Below, piece after piece: positions 49,649 to 59,238 of a stretch of DNA of 64,000 bases. The first letter of the stretch is position 1, and each line of letters opens with the position of its first letter. Position numbers and translations under genes: made by a program. Origin of the DNA: Drosophila miranda (Eukaryota > Arthropoda > Insecta > Diptera > Drosophilidae). Below the pieces are notes generated by a model that was not told the DNA's origin, made no database searches, and saw only the letters and a program-made list of their open reading frames with translations. The stretch spans positions 21,641,657 to 21,705,656 of the forward strand of contig NC_046674.1 of NCBI RefSeq assembly GCF_003369915.1, given 5' to 3'.

Positions 49649-50117
49649 AGGACTATGATTAATTGCCTTATTGCCTTATAATATAACTTTGCTGAGAAGA
49701 GAGCGATAGCATGAGAGACAAAAGGCAAAATTAGTGTTCTTAGCCGTCTCCAGACACATCTTTCGGCTATCGATCGGCTATTCCGCCAACCGGCTAAATT
49801 GCACTGACAAGTGTAACAGTCGATCATTTCTGTCCCGCGGCAACTGGAAAGCCAAGCTGACGAACAAATGTTTTTCGCTCTCAGTGCATTCTTTTCGCAT
49901 AAATCTACTTAGTAACTACTTAAAGTTGACGAGATCTAGTTCATTTGGTTCTTAGTGGGGACCATCTATGTTTTCGATTTTAAATCATCGCCGATATGTC
50001 GATGATTACATCACTTCTCTTTTATTTTTTTCAACCGAATAAATATATATTTCACAAATATATATGTACATATGAGCGTATTTAGGATAATGATGGTTTT
50101 ATTACAATTAAAAATTT

Positions 50118-51362
50118 TCATTTTAATGTTAGCGGCTTTGGTAGGCTTATGAAGTGGCCCCTATTATTGTCATTGGGCGGAGAATATGAGTATCTACGTT
50201 TCCGCTGAAACGAATTCTCTATCGTCAGAAACTCACGCTGCTTAGAAGGGTTCTTCCCATTCTGGTCTTTTGAGTGAAGCTGAGCGTGCTGAGCTTGGCT
50301 GGAAAGGCTGAGAGCTTCGCCACAACCGGGATGTGGGCACACGTACATTCCGTGAAAGGTCTTCATATGCTTGTTGTAGTGAGTCTCCAGGTAGTACGAC
50401 TGGCCACAGTCGGGCAAATGGCACACATACAATGGTGAGGCATGATATACCGGCACTTCGTGTGATTTCAAATGCTTGTCCAAGTCCGCCTTGTTATCGA
50501 AGGTGTACGAACACTTGGAAAAGGTGCAGTAGAACCTATTGGAGATGTGCATGATAGAGGCGTGTCGAACGACCCCAGGGTAGCGATCGAAGACTTTCCC
50601 ACATTCCACACAGCGAAAGTCAAAGCCCTTTGAACGACTCCAGATGGTGTTGTGCTGCTGGGTCTTCTCGTGATCCTTTAGCCTTTTCAGACAGTTAAAT
50701 GTTTTGTCACACCTCCGACAAATGTAGCGGGGATCTACACGACTCAGTAAGCTGTGCGTGCGAATGTGGGAAATGAGACTCAACTCGACGTTACAACAGG
50801 TGCAAATAATTGTGGTCGCCGTGGTATTGTTCCTGTAAAATTTGGCCAATATAAGACCATCGTGCCGTACTGCAACGGCGAAGTTTTCAGTGGATGGTTT
50901 AACGGTGGCAGCTTTTGTTGAAACGATTGCCAAAAGCTCCTTCTTTTCTTCCAATACTGAGGAAACAGGAAGAGTCTGTTCGGGCATCAATTCAATGTTC
51001 TCCCAACCATCTATTTCCAGGGGGCTTTCCTCCTTAATCGTAATGTCAAAGGTTTCAGATGGGGCCGTCTTTGGTTGCGCTGCGGTCCAACGCCGGAGTG
51101 TTGCGCTCATGTCGAGCACATGTCCTAAACAAGGCTCACATATGCAAGACTTTTTCCTCAAAATGCAAGGCTATGAAAGAATTCCAGGGATGATAAATAT
51201 GTATGTGTGTATTTATTGCAATGCGTAGGTGCTTACATCAATGTTGTACCACACGACCAGCTTTTCCAGTAGTTCCTTTGAATTTTCGATCACTTCATTT
51301 TCGAGCTTAATGCCAACCGCCAGGTTGTCCTTGCACAATAGGCACGGTCGTCCCGCATCCAT
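50118..51362 (-). CDS. ZAD/C2H2 zinc-finger protein, copy B
   Basis: Exons 51362-51237 and 51170-50118 give 392 residues, the same structure as copy A. The reading frame is fully open. Differences I can see from copy A are Tyr-to-Cys just before the second ZAD CxxC (PCILRKK), His-to-Asp before a finger (GFDFRCVECG), Ser-to-Thr (CSYTFDNK), Asn-to-His (YLETHYNKH), loss of one Lys and Gly-to-Arg near the C-terminus (GKNPSKQREF). Only two silent changes were seen in the coding region. It has its own DRE at 51520 and AATAAA (minus) at 50026-50021, so it should be transcribed independently. Confidence 0.87.
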
Positions 51363-51519
51363 GATTTGGTTTTTAAATTATTATTTTACAGAAATTACAG
51401 AAAATCACACTGCAGAACAATCGACGCACAAACAATCGACATAATCGATGAAATCATTATCGGACTTCATCGATGTAAACTATCACCACTATCGATCATT
51501 TTGGAACATTTTTTGAAAA

Positions 51520-51527
51520 TATCGATA
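51520..51527. promoter_or_regulatory. DRE motif upstream of zinc-finger copy B
   Basis: TATCGATA at the equivalent place in the second repeat unit, 158 bases before the ATG. Confidence 0.65.
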
Positions 51528-51790
51528 AGGACTATGATTAATTGCCTTATTGCCTTATAATATAACTTTGCTGAGAAGAGAGCGATAGCATGAGAGACAA
51601 AAGGCAAAATTAGTGTTCTTAGCCGTCTCCAGACACATCTTTCGGCTATCGATCGGCTATTCCGCCAACCGGCTAAATTGCACTGACAAGTGTAACAGTC
51701 GATCATTTCTGTCCCGCGGCAACTGGAAAGCCAAGCTGACGAACAAATGTTTTTCGCTCTCAGTGCATTCTTTTCGCATAAATCTGTCTC

Positions 51791-51852
51791 TGTTTTTGCT
51801 GTTAGGTTAGGTTAGGTTAAGGCGGTAGCCGGGAGGGTGTTTTTGCTGTTAG
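51791..51852 (+). mobile_element. Short TTAGG-containing insertion with 15-bp target-site duplication
   Basis: TGTTTTTGCTGTTAG occurs at 51791-51805 and again, perfectly, at 51838-51852. Between them is a 32-bp insert beginning with TTAGG repeats and continuing GGCGGTAGCCGGGAGGG. A direct repeat of this length flanking a short insert is the signature of target-primed (LINE-mediated) retroposition of a small RNA-like sequence. Confidence 0.6.
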
Positions 51853-52224
51853 TCAGTTAGAAAATTATAATAAGGCTGTTAGAGTCTCGTTCTCTAAACT
51901 CAATAGAGTTATCTTTGCAATTTGAACGCAATTTGTAAAGTTTTCGATTTTTCGATTACTTTTAAAGATAGAATCGAATTTATAAAAAAATATATTCGTC
52001 GAATCTATACTAGTACCTGCTACGCTACTCGGCTAAAAATCATCGATGGTTTGGTCGCACGAAAAATCGATAATGCGAAAAATCGAGGCACTTGGTCTAT
52101 CGATGCTTTGCCAGCTCTACCCAGAACGCAAAGTACAACAAATTCTGTCTCTCTGTGACGTGAAAAGTGCATAAAATAAATACTTTTCCATCTAGTTTAA
52201 GTAAAATTTATTGCAAAACAAAAC

Positions 52225-55200
52225 ATGGTATGTAAATAATAGTGGCCACATGAGTTGAAAGAATTTTCCTTTGCAATGCAAATGAATATTGAGCCTCACC
52301 TGTGTTTTCGTGAGTGTGAGTGTGTGTGTCGGTCGCGTGTGTGCGTGGTAAAGAAGCGGCCGCCGCGTCACAATACAAATTGTGCTGCTTCGATTTTTTC
52401 CAATTATCTTAATTGTATATTGTATGTTTTGTTTTTTTTTAATGTGCATAGTCATTTGCGGAAAAAATCACGGGGCTGTTGGCGCGTCCAAATCAACAGG
52501 ATCCCGTGGGCGGACCGGAGCAGCCTTGGTATCTCAAATATGGCAGTCGATTGCTGGGCATTGTGGCCGCCTTTTGTAAGTTTTAACTAGCACTTAAATT
52601 TAACTCTAGAACAGCCAATTCATGTAAGATTATGTGCCCCAAAAATATTGGGCATCGATTTTTGTGTACATTTTGTTGTTGCTATTACGTTTGCTTCTCT
52701 GTGTGTCCCTGTGGTTGTGGGTGTGTGTGTGTGTGTGTGTATCGCCTCCCACAATACGCACGCTCTGACATTGATAAAGGAAGAAAGAAAGCAACAACAG
52801 CAAGGCAGCATAACAGTGAAATGAAGAAGCAGAAGAAGCAGTAGTAGGAAACGTAACAAAAGGATACAGAAATTTGTATAGATTCATATGTGGGTATGGG
52901 GCTGTGGAAGAGTGAGAAAGAGACAAACAGGGTCAAAGGAGCTTTTTCTGTGTCAAGTTTGGCGCTTTAATTCGTTATTTTTGCGTCCTTTTCCATGTTT
53001 ATTCCCGATATTGTACATTTACTATAGAGAATGCAATTTTCTCTGCTCATTCAGCAGTAATTTTGCATGCTTTTTTTATTATCAGCACTACAGTGCAGTG
53101 CAGTGCAGTGCGGGAGCGGGGGCGGAGACGGGAGCGAGAGCTTCTCTCTTCCGTATTCTCGCTCTGTGCTTTCACTTGATTACGCCTGATTGCGTTTTTT
53201 CTTTGTTACGCGCTATGCTTTAACCTCTCCCTCTCTGCAATGACATTGAACTTTTATTTTTTCTCAATGATTTCTTCTGCCTCTGCAGTGGGATTTTGTG
53301 ATATGAGTTCCATTCAACGATTTTGGGGACTTTATCGGGACACAAGAGCCAGCCACACTCAACAAATTTGTAGCAGAAATACATACATACATACATACAT
53401 ATGTATGCATATCCACTCCACTCGTGCGGCTTCTGCACCCATAAACCAGTTTGGCTTTTGGTTTTATTGTAAATTAAAACCAAAAGTCTATAATTAATAA
53501 ATGTTTTTTATGCCGGTTCGGACAGCACATCGACTCCGTTGAGTCTGTTTTGACGAGCTATATGAACCGCAATAACCTCAGCGCTGAGATCACATTACGC
53601 TTTAAAGTAAAACGAAACTGCGAAAAGAGAGAATAAGGGAGAAAAGGCATACAAGTACATAGTACATAGATCATGAAATTCTAGCACAATTCCTTTTTGT
53701 TGAGATAAGCTCAAGAAGCCCAAGGAAATTCTGATTAAAATTATACTACATTTTGCTGTACTTAAAAGAAAACACGATCTTTCGGAATGTTTTCCTATTC
53801 ATTTATCACACAGAGAGCTGTTTGTTTGGCTCTTGTTTACTTAGATTTTTATAAAAAAAAAACCAGCTGATAAAATATTTGAATGTAATTTTTTTTAGCT
53901 CTTATTCCGCTATCATAACTAGAACTAGAACTAGAGATTAAAGCAACAAAATGGGAACAGAACATACTATGTACAACTGCCCGTACTCTCTGAAGTCTGA
54001 AGTCGCTTCTAACAATTCGACCCACTATTTTCAGCAAATTGTCACGCTTCTGTGGCTGGACTGGTTCGTGTTGTTACTTTTGTTTATTATTATTATAAAT
54101 AAAAGCGAAAAATTGGCACACGAATGAGTCAGCGATGTTGATTAGATTTCGTTTCCAAATGGGTTTCGTTTGTGAAGCGATTCGGTAAGATAATGGGGCC
54201 ATATTTTTAGTGGGCGTTTGAGATTAAAATGTGGTCATATCTGCCATTCATTTAGAGTAGAATTGGGGAACGCCTTTTAATTATTTATATTTATTTGTTC
54301 ATGTATTAGTTTGTTACTTTCATTAACGTTTGCTGTCGTTTTAGTTGCCATTCTTTTTGGGCTCTGGAATGTGCTCTCAATTATCACACTCAGTGTCTCC
54401 TGCCTGGTGGCGGGCATTATCCAGATGATAGCTGGCTTTATAGTCATGGTTCTGGAGGCGCCCTGCTGCTTTGTGTGCATCGAGCAGGTGAACGGCATTG
54501 CGGATAAGGTGGATGCCAAGCCCATGTACTTCCGGGCCGGGCTATACTGCGCGTGAGTATCAAATGAAATGAAATGCATGAACAATGTTCATACATACAT
54601 ATGTCTAATGGTATGGTATGGTATGTGTCTCCCCATATAGCTTGGCCGTTCCGCCAATCTTCATGTGCTTCGGTCTGGCCAGCTTATTCGGCAGTGGCCT
54701 CATCTTTGCAACCGGCGCCGTTTACGCCATGATGGCGTTAGGCAAGAAGTGAGTATAAGGATCCAGAGGGGATCGGATCTGCAGGATCTGCAGGATTCGA
54801 TTGATCCGCTGGATCTGTTTAGCTTTTAAGTTAGAGCGGGAACTTAGTTAGAACTTGGCCAAGTGCATTTTTGCTAATCGAAACCAATGTTTTCTCTATA
54901 TTCCTTCAATGTGCTAACCACTGTGATAATGCTTAAATTTAAAAAAAAAAAACCAATACATTTACGATACACAATACGCTATGTAGAGCTTCGCGCGAGG
55001 ACATGGCCGCTGCCGCCACATCGCCCACACAGATGGCCGGCGGTCAGGTGGGAGGTCAAATGCAAATGGGCGGCGATCAGCATATCACACTCATGGAAGA
55101 TCCCGATGTCTGGCGTCCCACATAAATGCCTAATTGCGATATTAGTAACTGCCAAACCACACTCTACGACACTCCAAAAGACATACCAGCCACACACACA

Positions 55201-57361
55201 CACCCACAGCCACAGCCACACCTACACCCATACAGTCCAGTCCATTCCACTAGAAGCGCAGAAAACGCTACAAGAAATTGATTGGGAAGCAGATCATAGC
55301 GGATATCATAGCGGAGCAAGAGCAGCGTTACCCCACCAAAATACAAAAGAAATGAAACGAAATTCTCATATGTAATTGTTGTTGAAACAAACGTTTGTTA
55401 ATAACCAAAGTGTTTTTTGGGGCAAATGCATTTTCGTCATTTTGGCCCCATTGTCTTTGTCCCCTTTGTGCATGTAATTCGTATTCCATTTTTAAATGTC
55501 TTTCGTCGAACGGTTGGTGTTGTTAAAAACTACAGTTAAATATATTATACATATAGTACATAGAGAAAATACTGAAGGGAATACATTGATACTTACATAT
55601 TATGTCGAAACTGCAGCAAGCATATATTTTTAGTGAGAAACTATATTGAATGCAAACAAAAGAAATACTTATTTAAAAAACAGAAACCACAAGCTTCCAC
55701 ACACACACACACAGCTTAAACACAAACAAACACACACACACACAAGAAGAAAACAAATATAAATAATACTATAAAAAGTGAGAATCAAGAAAGAACAACC
55801 TATAGAGCAATATGTACAACTCAGAAAAAGTATTAACTCGAGATATGATATGCTTTGCTTGAATGTAAAACCGGAAATACAAAATGTTAACGTTATTTGA
55901 GAATTGATTTTGCTCACAAGATAGTCCGCGAATTGAAATTGAAATTGATCATAATCAAGCATTAGACATATAAAAATATACAATTTCTATATAATATATA
56001 TAGTGTACACAAGTTGGGGATACATACATACATATGACGTTTGTGTTTTTTAAATGTTGTAAATTCATTCATTTTGCATTTTAGAGTTCAGGTCGTCTGT
56101 TCTTTTTTTCGAGCTTCGTATAATTTCTCATGAGCTAGAAATATATGTTTTTTGTATATTATTATTATTTTTATATACAACCAAAATTTCGAACTTTTCA
56201 AGTCTGATAGAAAGGTATTATTTTTTTGTGGGTATAGCCCTGTGGGCACAATTCCTTTCAAAATGCATTCCAAAATTTTTACATTAAACTTTATATTTAT
56301 TTAATCATAACTTTTTAGCGCTTTAAGTATGAAAAACATTTAAGAAATACTCGCCAGAACTTGTTAATAATAGAGCCTTCGCAAGCAAACAGAAATCTCA
56401 CCTGAACTAATTATAAAAGTTGAATAAATTAAATAAATTTGTTGAAAATATGTTAAATCGATGAACGGCAACACTAAAAATGAAATATGTAATGTAAATG
56501 TTTTTTTTTTTTGGGCCCTAATCAAGTATCAGACTAAAGATCTAATACACGTCACATCAAAAAAATGTCCAAGAACAGCCCAAGAGCAGTTAAATCTAAT
56601 AACAACGACTGGCCTACAGCAACTGCAGCACCGATAGCCAACAACATGAACAATATGAAACACGCTGAAACAGCTCGCTGTTAAACACTGTGCTGCCTCC
56701 AAGAAATCACAAAAGGCAAATAAATTTGTATAAGCTTTTATGAATGTAATCAATTATCAATATAGTACAGTGCGTTTCAACGACAGCGCGACAGTTGCAA
56801 GGCAAACCCACTAAAAATGTGATATTCTGTAAATTATATACATCTTTCAACTGTCGGGATGTCCTTAAGCGTACTATATGTATGTTTTTTTTAGTGAGTA
56901 GATAAAACTTTAAAAACTTTCGAAAGTAGTTATTTTATGTACATTTTGAGTTGATTTTGGACAAATTGTAACTGTAGCACCCGATCTTTTGTTGTATTGA
57001 AAAATTATTGTATACAATTTTGAATAATTTGAAACGATACTGTTTGGTTTCCCTACGTAGGCACAAAGCACACACACACATCCCTAGTTGAGCACATAAA
57101 TTCTGATTAATTTCCATTTGATTTCTTACATTTCTCTACTTATAGATTTAGTTTTGAAGATTTTTTAAACAATTATAAAACCTTTTTGTCTACTTACTCG
57201 TAAACAGAGCATCCGCCGAGGATATGCGGGCAGCTGCACAACAAACTGGTTATGGAGGCAATGGCACAGCCGCGTCGACCACCAACGACAGGGCGGGGAT
57301 TGTGAACAATGCCCAGCCCTTCTCCTTCACCGGGGCCGTTGGAACGGACAGCAATGTGTGA
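52225..57361 (+). CDS. fwe: Flower, synaptic-vesicle calcium channel / cell-fitness protein
   Basis: Exons: 52225-52227 (ATG only), 52452-52575, 54345-54552, 54641-54748, then either 54987-55125 or 57208-57361. Products are 193 or 198 residues; retaining the intron after 54748 gives 148 (…GKK, stop at 54752). The protein has four membrane segments. The N-terminus [18 protein letters not shown] and [20 protein letters not shown] match melanogaster Flower. The Glu of [10 protein letters not shown] (residue 80 here, Glu79 in melanogaster) is the proposed calcium-selectivity residue and is conserved. In flies Flower sits on synaptic vesicles and couples exocytosis to endocytosis. Its C-terminal splice forms act as the 'Flower code' in cell competition. 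The start codon has an intron immediately after it (ATG|gtatgt ... gcatag|TCATTT). Confidence 0.95.
54987..55125 (+). CDS. fwe: Alternative last exon 1 of flower (ends WRPT)
   Basis: Acceptor 'ctatgtag', phase 2, restoring Lys from AA+A. It encodes [18 protein letters not shown], a Gly/Gln/Met-rich stretch and [11 protein letters not shown], then TAA. Using it excludes the exon at 57208 because of the stop codon. Confidence 0.88.
57208..57361 (+). CDS. fwe: Alternative last exon 2 of flower (ends GTDSNV)
   Basis: Acceptor 'gtaaacag', same phase as the other terminal exon. It encodes [19 protein letters not shown], then [12 protein letters not shown] and [13 protein letters not shown]. This is the tail of the longest melanogaster Flower form as I remember it. 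Its first residues resemble those of the other terminal exon (AS-ED-M-AAA), suggesting that the two arose by exon duplication. Confidence 0.9.
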
Positions 57362-58221
57362 TTGTAAAACGGATAGAAAAGCGGATTGCGGAGAGCTGGG
57401 GTGTGCCGTGAGAAAACAAGACTCAGAACGCGCAACATTTGAGGGGCAAAACTACTACAAAGAGAACATCAACAGATCAACAGGCAATTTAAATAATGAA
57501 GTGCAATTCCCAATTATTCAATGACTTAACACACGTCCGAAAAAAGAAAATAAAAGAAACATATACACATACATATGTTAATCAGATCAATTAGCTCTGA
57601 TCTCTCATTCTAGAGCAATTCAAGATGTATCAGATCAGATGTAAAAACTATTTTGTATTAAATGTACGAATGTATTTTTTTTTTTCCCCCCCCCTTTTTT
57701 TAAGTATTTCTCGTATTTCAGTGTCCCATCTATTTATTGTGTTGCCTGTGTCCCATCATTCCAAAATTATGGTTTTCAACTTAGTAGAAATTGCAGAAAT
57801 AAATTATTGAACGATATCACTAGCGAGGTGGTAGGCGTGGCAGGAGAATCGTGTAAAATTTATGTTTAGTCATAGTTTAAATATATACCTTAAAAATATA
57901 TTTAAATGCATAATACTAAAATGTTTAAATTAATGCAAAATCAAACTATAAATATTGTATGTGAACCATATTAAAATTGAATTATACATACTTTAAATTA
58001 TGTTAAATAAAATAAATTATACAAAACCAAAGTCTGGTTCTTATTACCGGAAAGCATGGGGAAAGAATTGAGGAAATGGAATACCCCAAAAACATATACA
58101 TTCATATGTAGATTTAAATGGATTTCATATTTAATTGGTTGATTCTTCATAATAACAAATTAATAAACATGTATACATAGTTATAAATTAAAAAAAAATA
58201 TTGATACAAATTTAAATCAAT
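57362..58221 (+). other. flower 3' UTR, convergent with the next gene
   Basis: AT-rich with a T/C homopyrimidine run at about 57675-57700 and several AATAAA hexamers, the last cluster near 58003-58016. No coding sequence recognised. Confidence 0.5.
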
Positions 58222-58599
58222 TTAAGCTTCATCAGATCCATTCTCCAGATCTTCCCAGGACTCTCCGGCTGGTACGTATTCGATAATCTCCTCTTCCCAC
58301 TCGCCATCTTCATCAGAATTGTTACCCTGATCATCCTGATCTCCCTGATCTTGATCGTCCTCGGCATCAGCTGAGTCTTCCGAGTTCTCGGAGTTGTTCT
58401 CTTCCGAAGCCCAACGATAGCGACGATCACTGATACCTTCGCTATCTTGCTCCACAGCCTCAGAGGATAGGCTAGCGGCTATGACCAGGGCCAGGACACC
58501 TATAATATAAAGTTAGATATGAGTTAACTCCTTCCTGTGGTTCGGAAATCCCTCATTCAACTCACCAAAGACAAGGAAGAGAACTTTGTTGGACTGCAT
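58222..58599 (-). CDS. Small secreted acidic protein, unrecognised
   Basis: Exons 58599-58566 and 58499-58222 (minus strand) join in phase to 103 residues. The N-terminus MQSNKVLFLVFGVLALVIAA is a clear signal peptide, cleavage perhaps near SLSSEA. The mature part is dominated by Asp, Glu, Ser, Asn and Gln (for example EENNSENSEDSADAEDDQDQ) and ends WEEEIIEYVPAGESWEDLEN then GSDEA. It has no cysteines in the mature part and no known domain. An initiator-like ATCAGTC at about 58640 lies downstream of TACAAAAGG, a possible TATA variant, suggesting a regulated tissue-specific promoter. Candidates for its class include salivary, cuticle-associated or reproductive secreted proteins, but no function can be assigned. 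Confidence 0.75.
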
Positions 58600-59200
58600 G
58601 ATTAGTGTTTGGTTGTTGCTTGTAGTGCTTTCGATGCTGACTGATCTGTTCGGGGCCCCTTTTGTAGTAAAATTTTTTGGCAAATGCCGTGCCAATTATT
58701 TGGCATAGCAGATGTTGTATCATGTGTCTACCCCAATATCAGCTACGTCACTTGTCCTCAAATTCGGAATTAAAACAACTAATCAAATGTTTGGTTAAGC
58801 TCTCAGAAGTGGGTGGGGTGAGTAATACAAGGCCAGTAGTTCTGGGGACTTACCCTTGGACCTACCAAGATGTAGATATTTGGTCTAGGCTATCGATTCA
58901 GATTAATTTAAAATCACCTTCAAAGCTGCAAATGTATATGGGAATTCCTGGAATGGTCTATGGAGAAGGGTCGTCAGATATATTTCTACAGAAATGCATT
59001 TATTTCTGGTAAAAGATTATGCTATCTTCAGTTTACTTAGCTTCGTCCTTGGCATCTCTTATGGTTGAAGTTTAGTCTGTTATGTTTCAGGACACTCCCC
59101 TCCCCACAAGTGATACAGAAGACTGCCTGTAGCTTAAGTTTTGAAGTTGAAATAAATACACAAGCCGAGCGTAGTATGTCATGATATAAGTACTTTATTT

Positions 59201-59207
59201 TATAAAA
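59201..59207 (+). promoter_or_regulatory. TATA box of the ABCA gene
   Basis: TATAAAA, 38 bases before the proposed ATG. If used at the normal spacing the 5' UTR would be only a few bases long, which is unusual. An alternative is that the true start or a 5' exon lies elsewhere. Confidence 0.4.
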
Positions 59208-59238
59208 ACTTATACATTAATTTTTGCATTGATTCGTT

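Larger units (their letters stand above)
48021..49903. repeat. Tandem duplication, unit 1 (1883 bp)
   Basis: A direct repeat of the adjoining 49904-51786. Both begin TCTACTTAGTAACTACTTAAAG-like and end CTTTTCGCATAAA. By eye I count about 12 substitutions, one 3-nt and one 1-nt length difference, so identity is around 99%. Each unit contains a complete minus-strand zinc-finger gene with upstream DRE and downstream AATAAA. A TCT triplet is present at the left edge, the junction and the right edge, consistent with 3-bp microhomology. Confidence 0.95.
49904..51786. repeat. Tandem duplication, unit 2 (about 1883 bp)
   Basis: Second copy, directly abutting unit 1 in the same orientation with no spacer. 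Its right edge (aaatct|gtctctg) meets unique DNA that carries the TTAGG-containing insertion a few bases further on. Confidence 0.95.

Noticed and set aside
58677-59012. 111-codon plus-strand frame between the small secreted gene and ABCA
   Set aside because: It looks moderately protein-like (SELKQLIKCLVKLSEVGG) but has no family match I know, overlaps the promoter of the minus-strand gene, and does not splice in phase to ABCA. Kept as non-coding.
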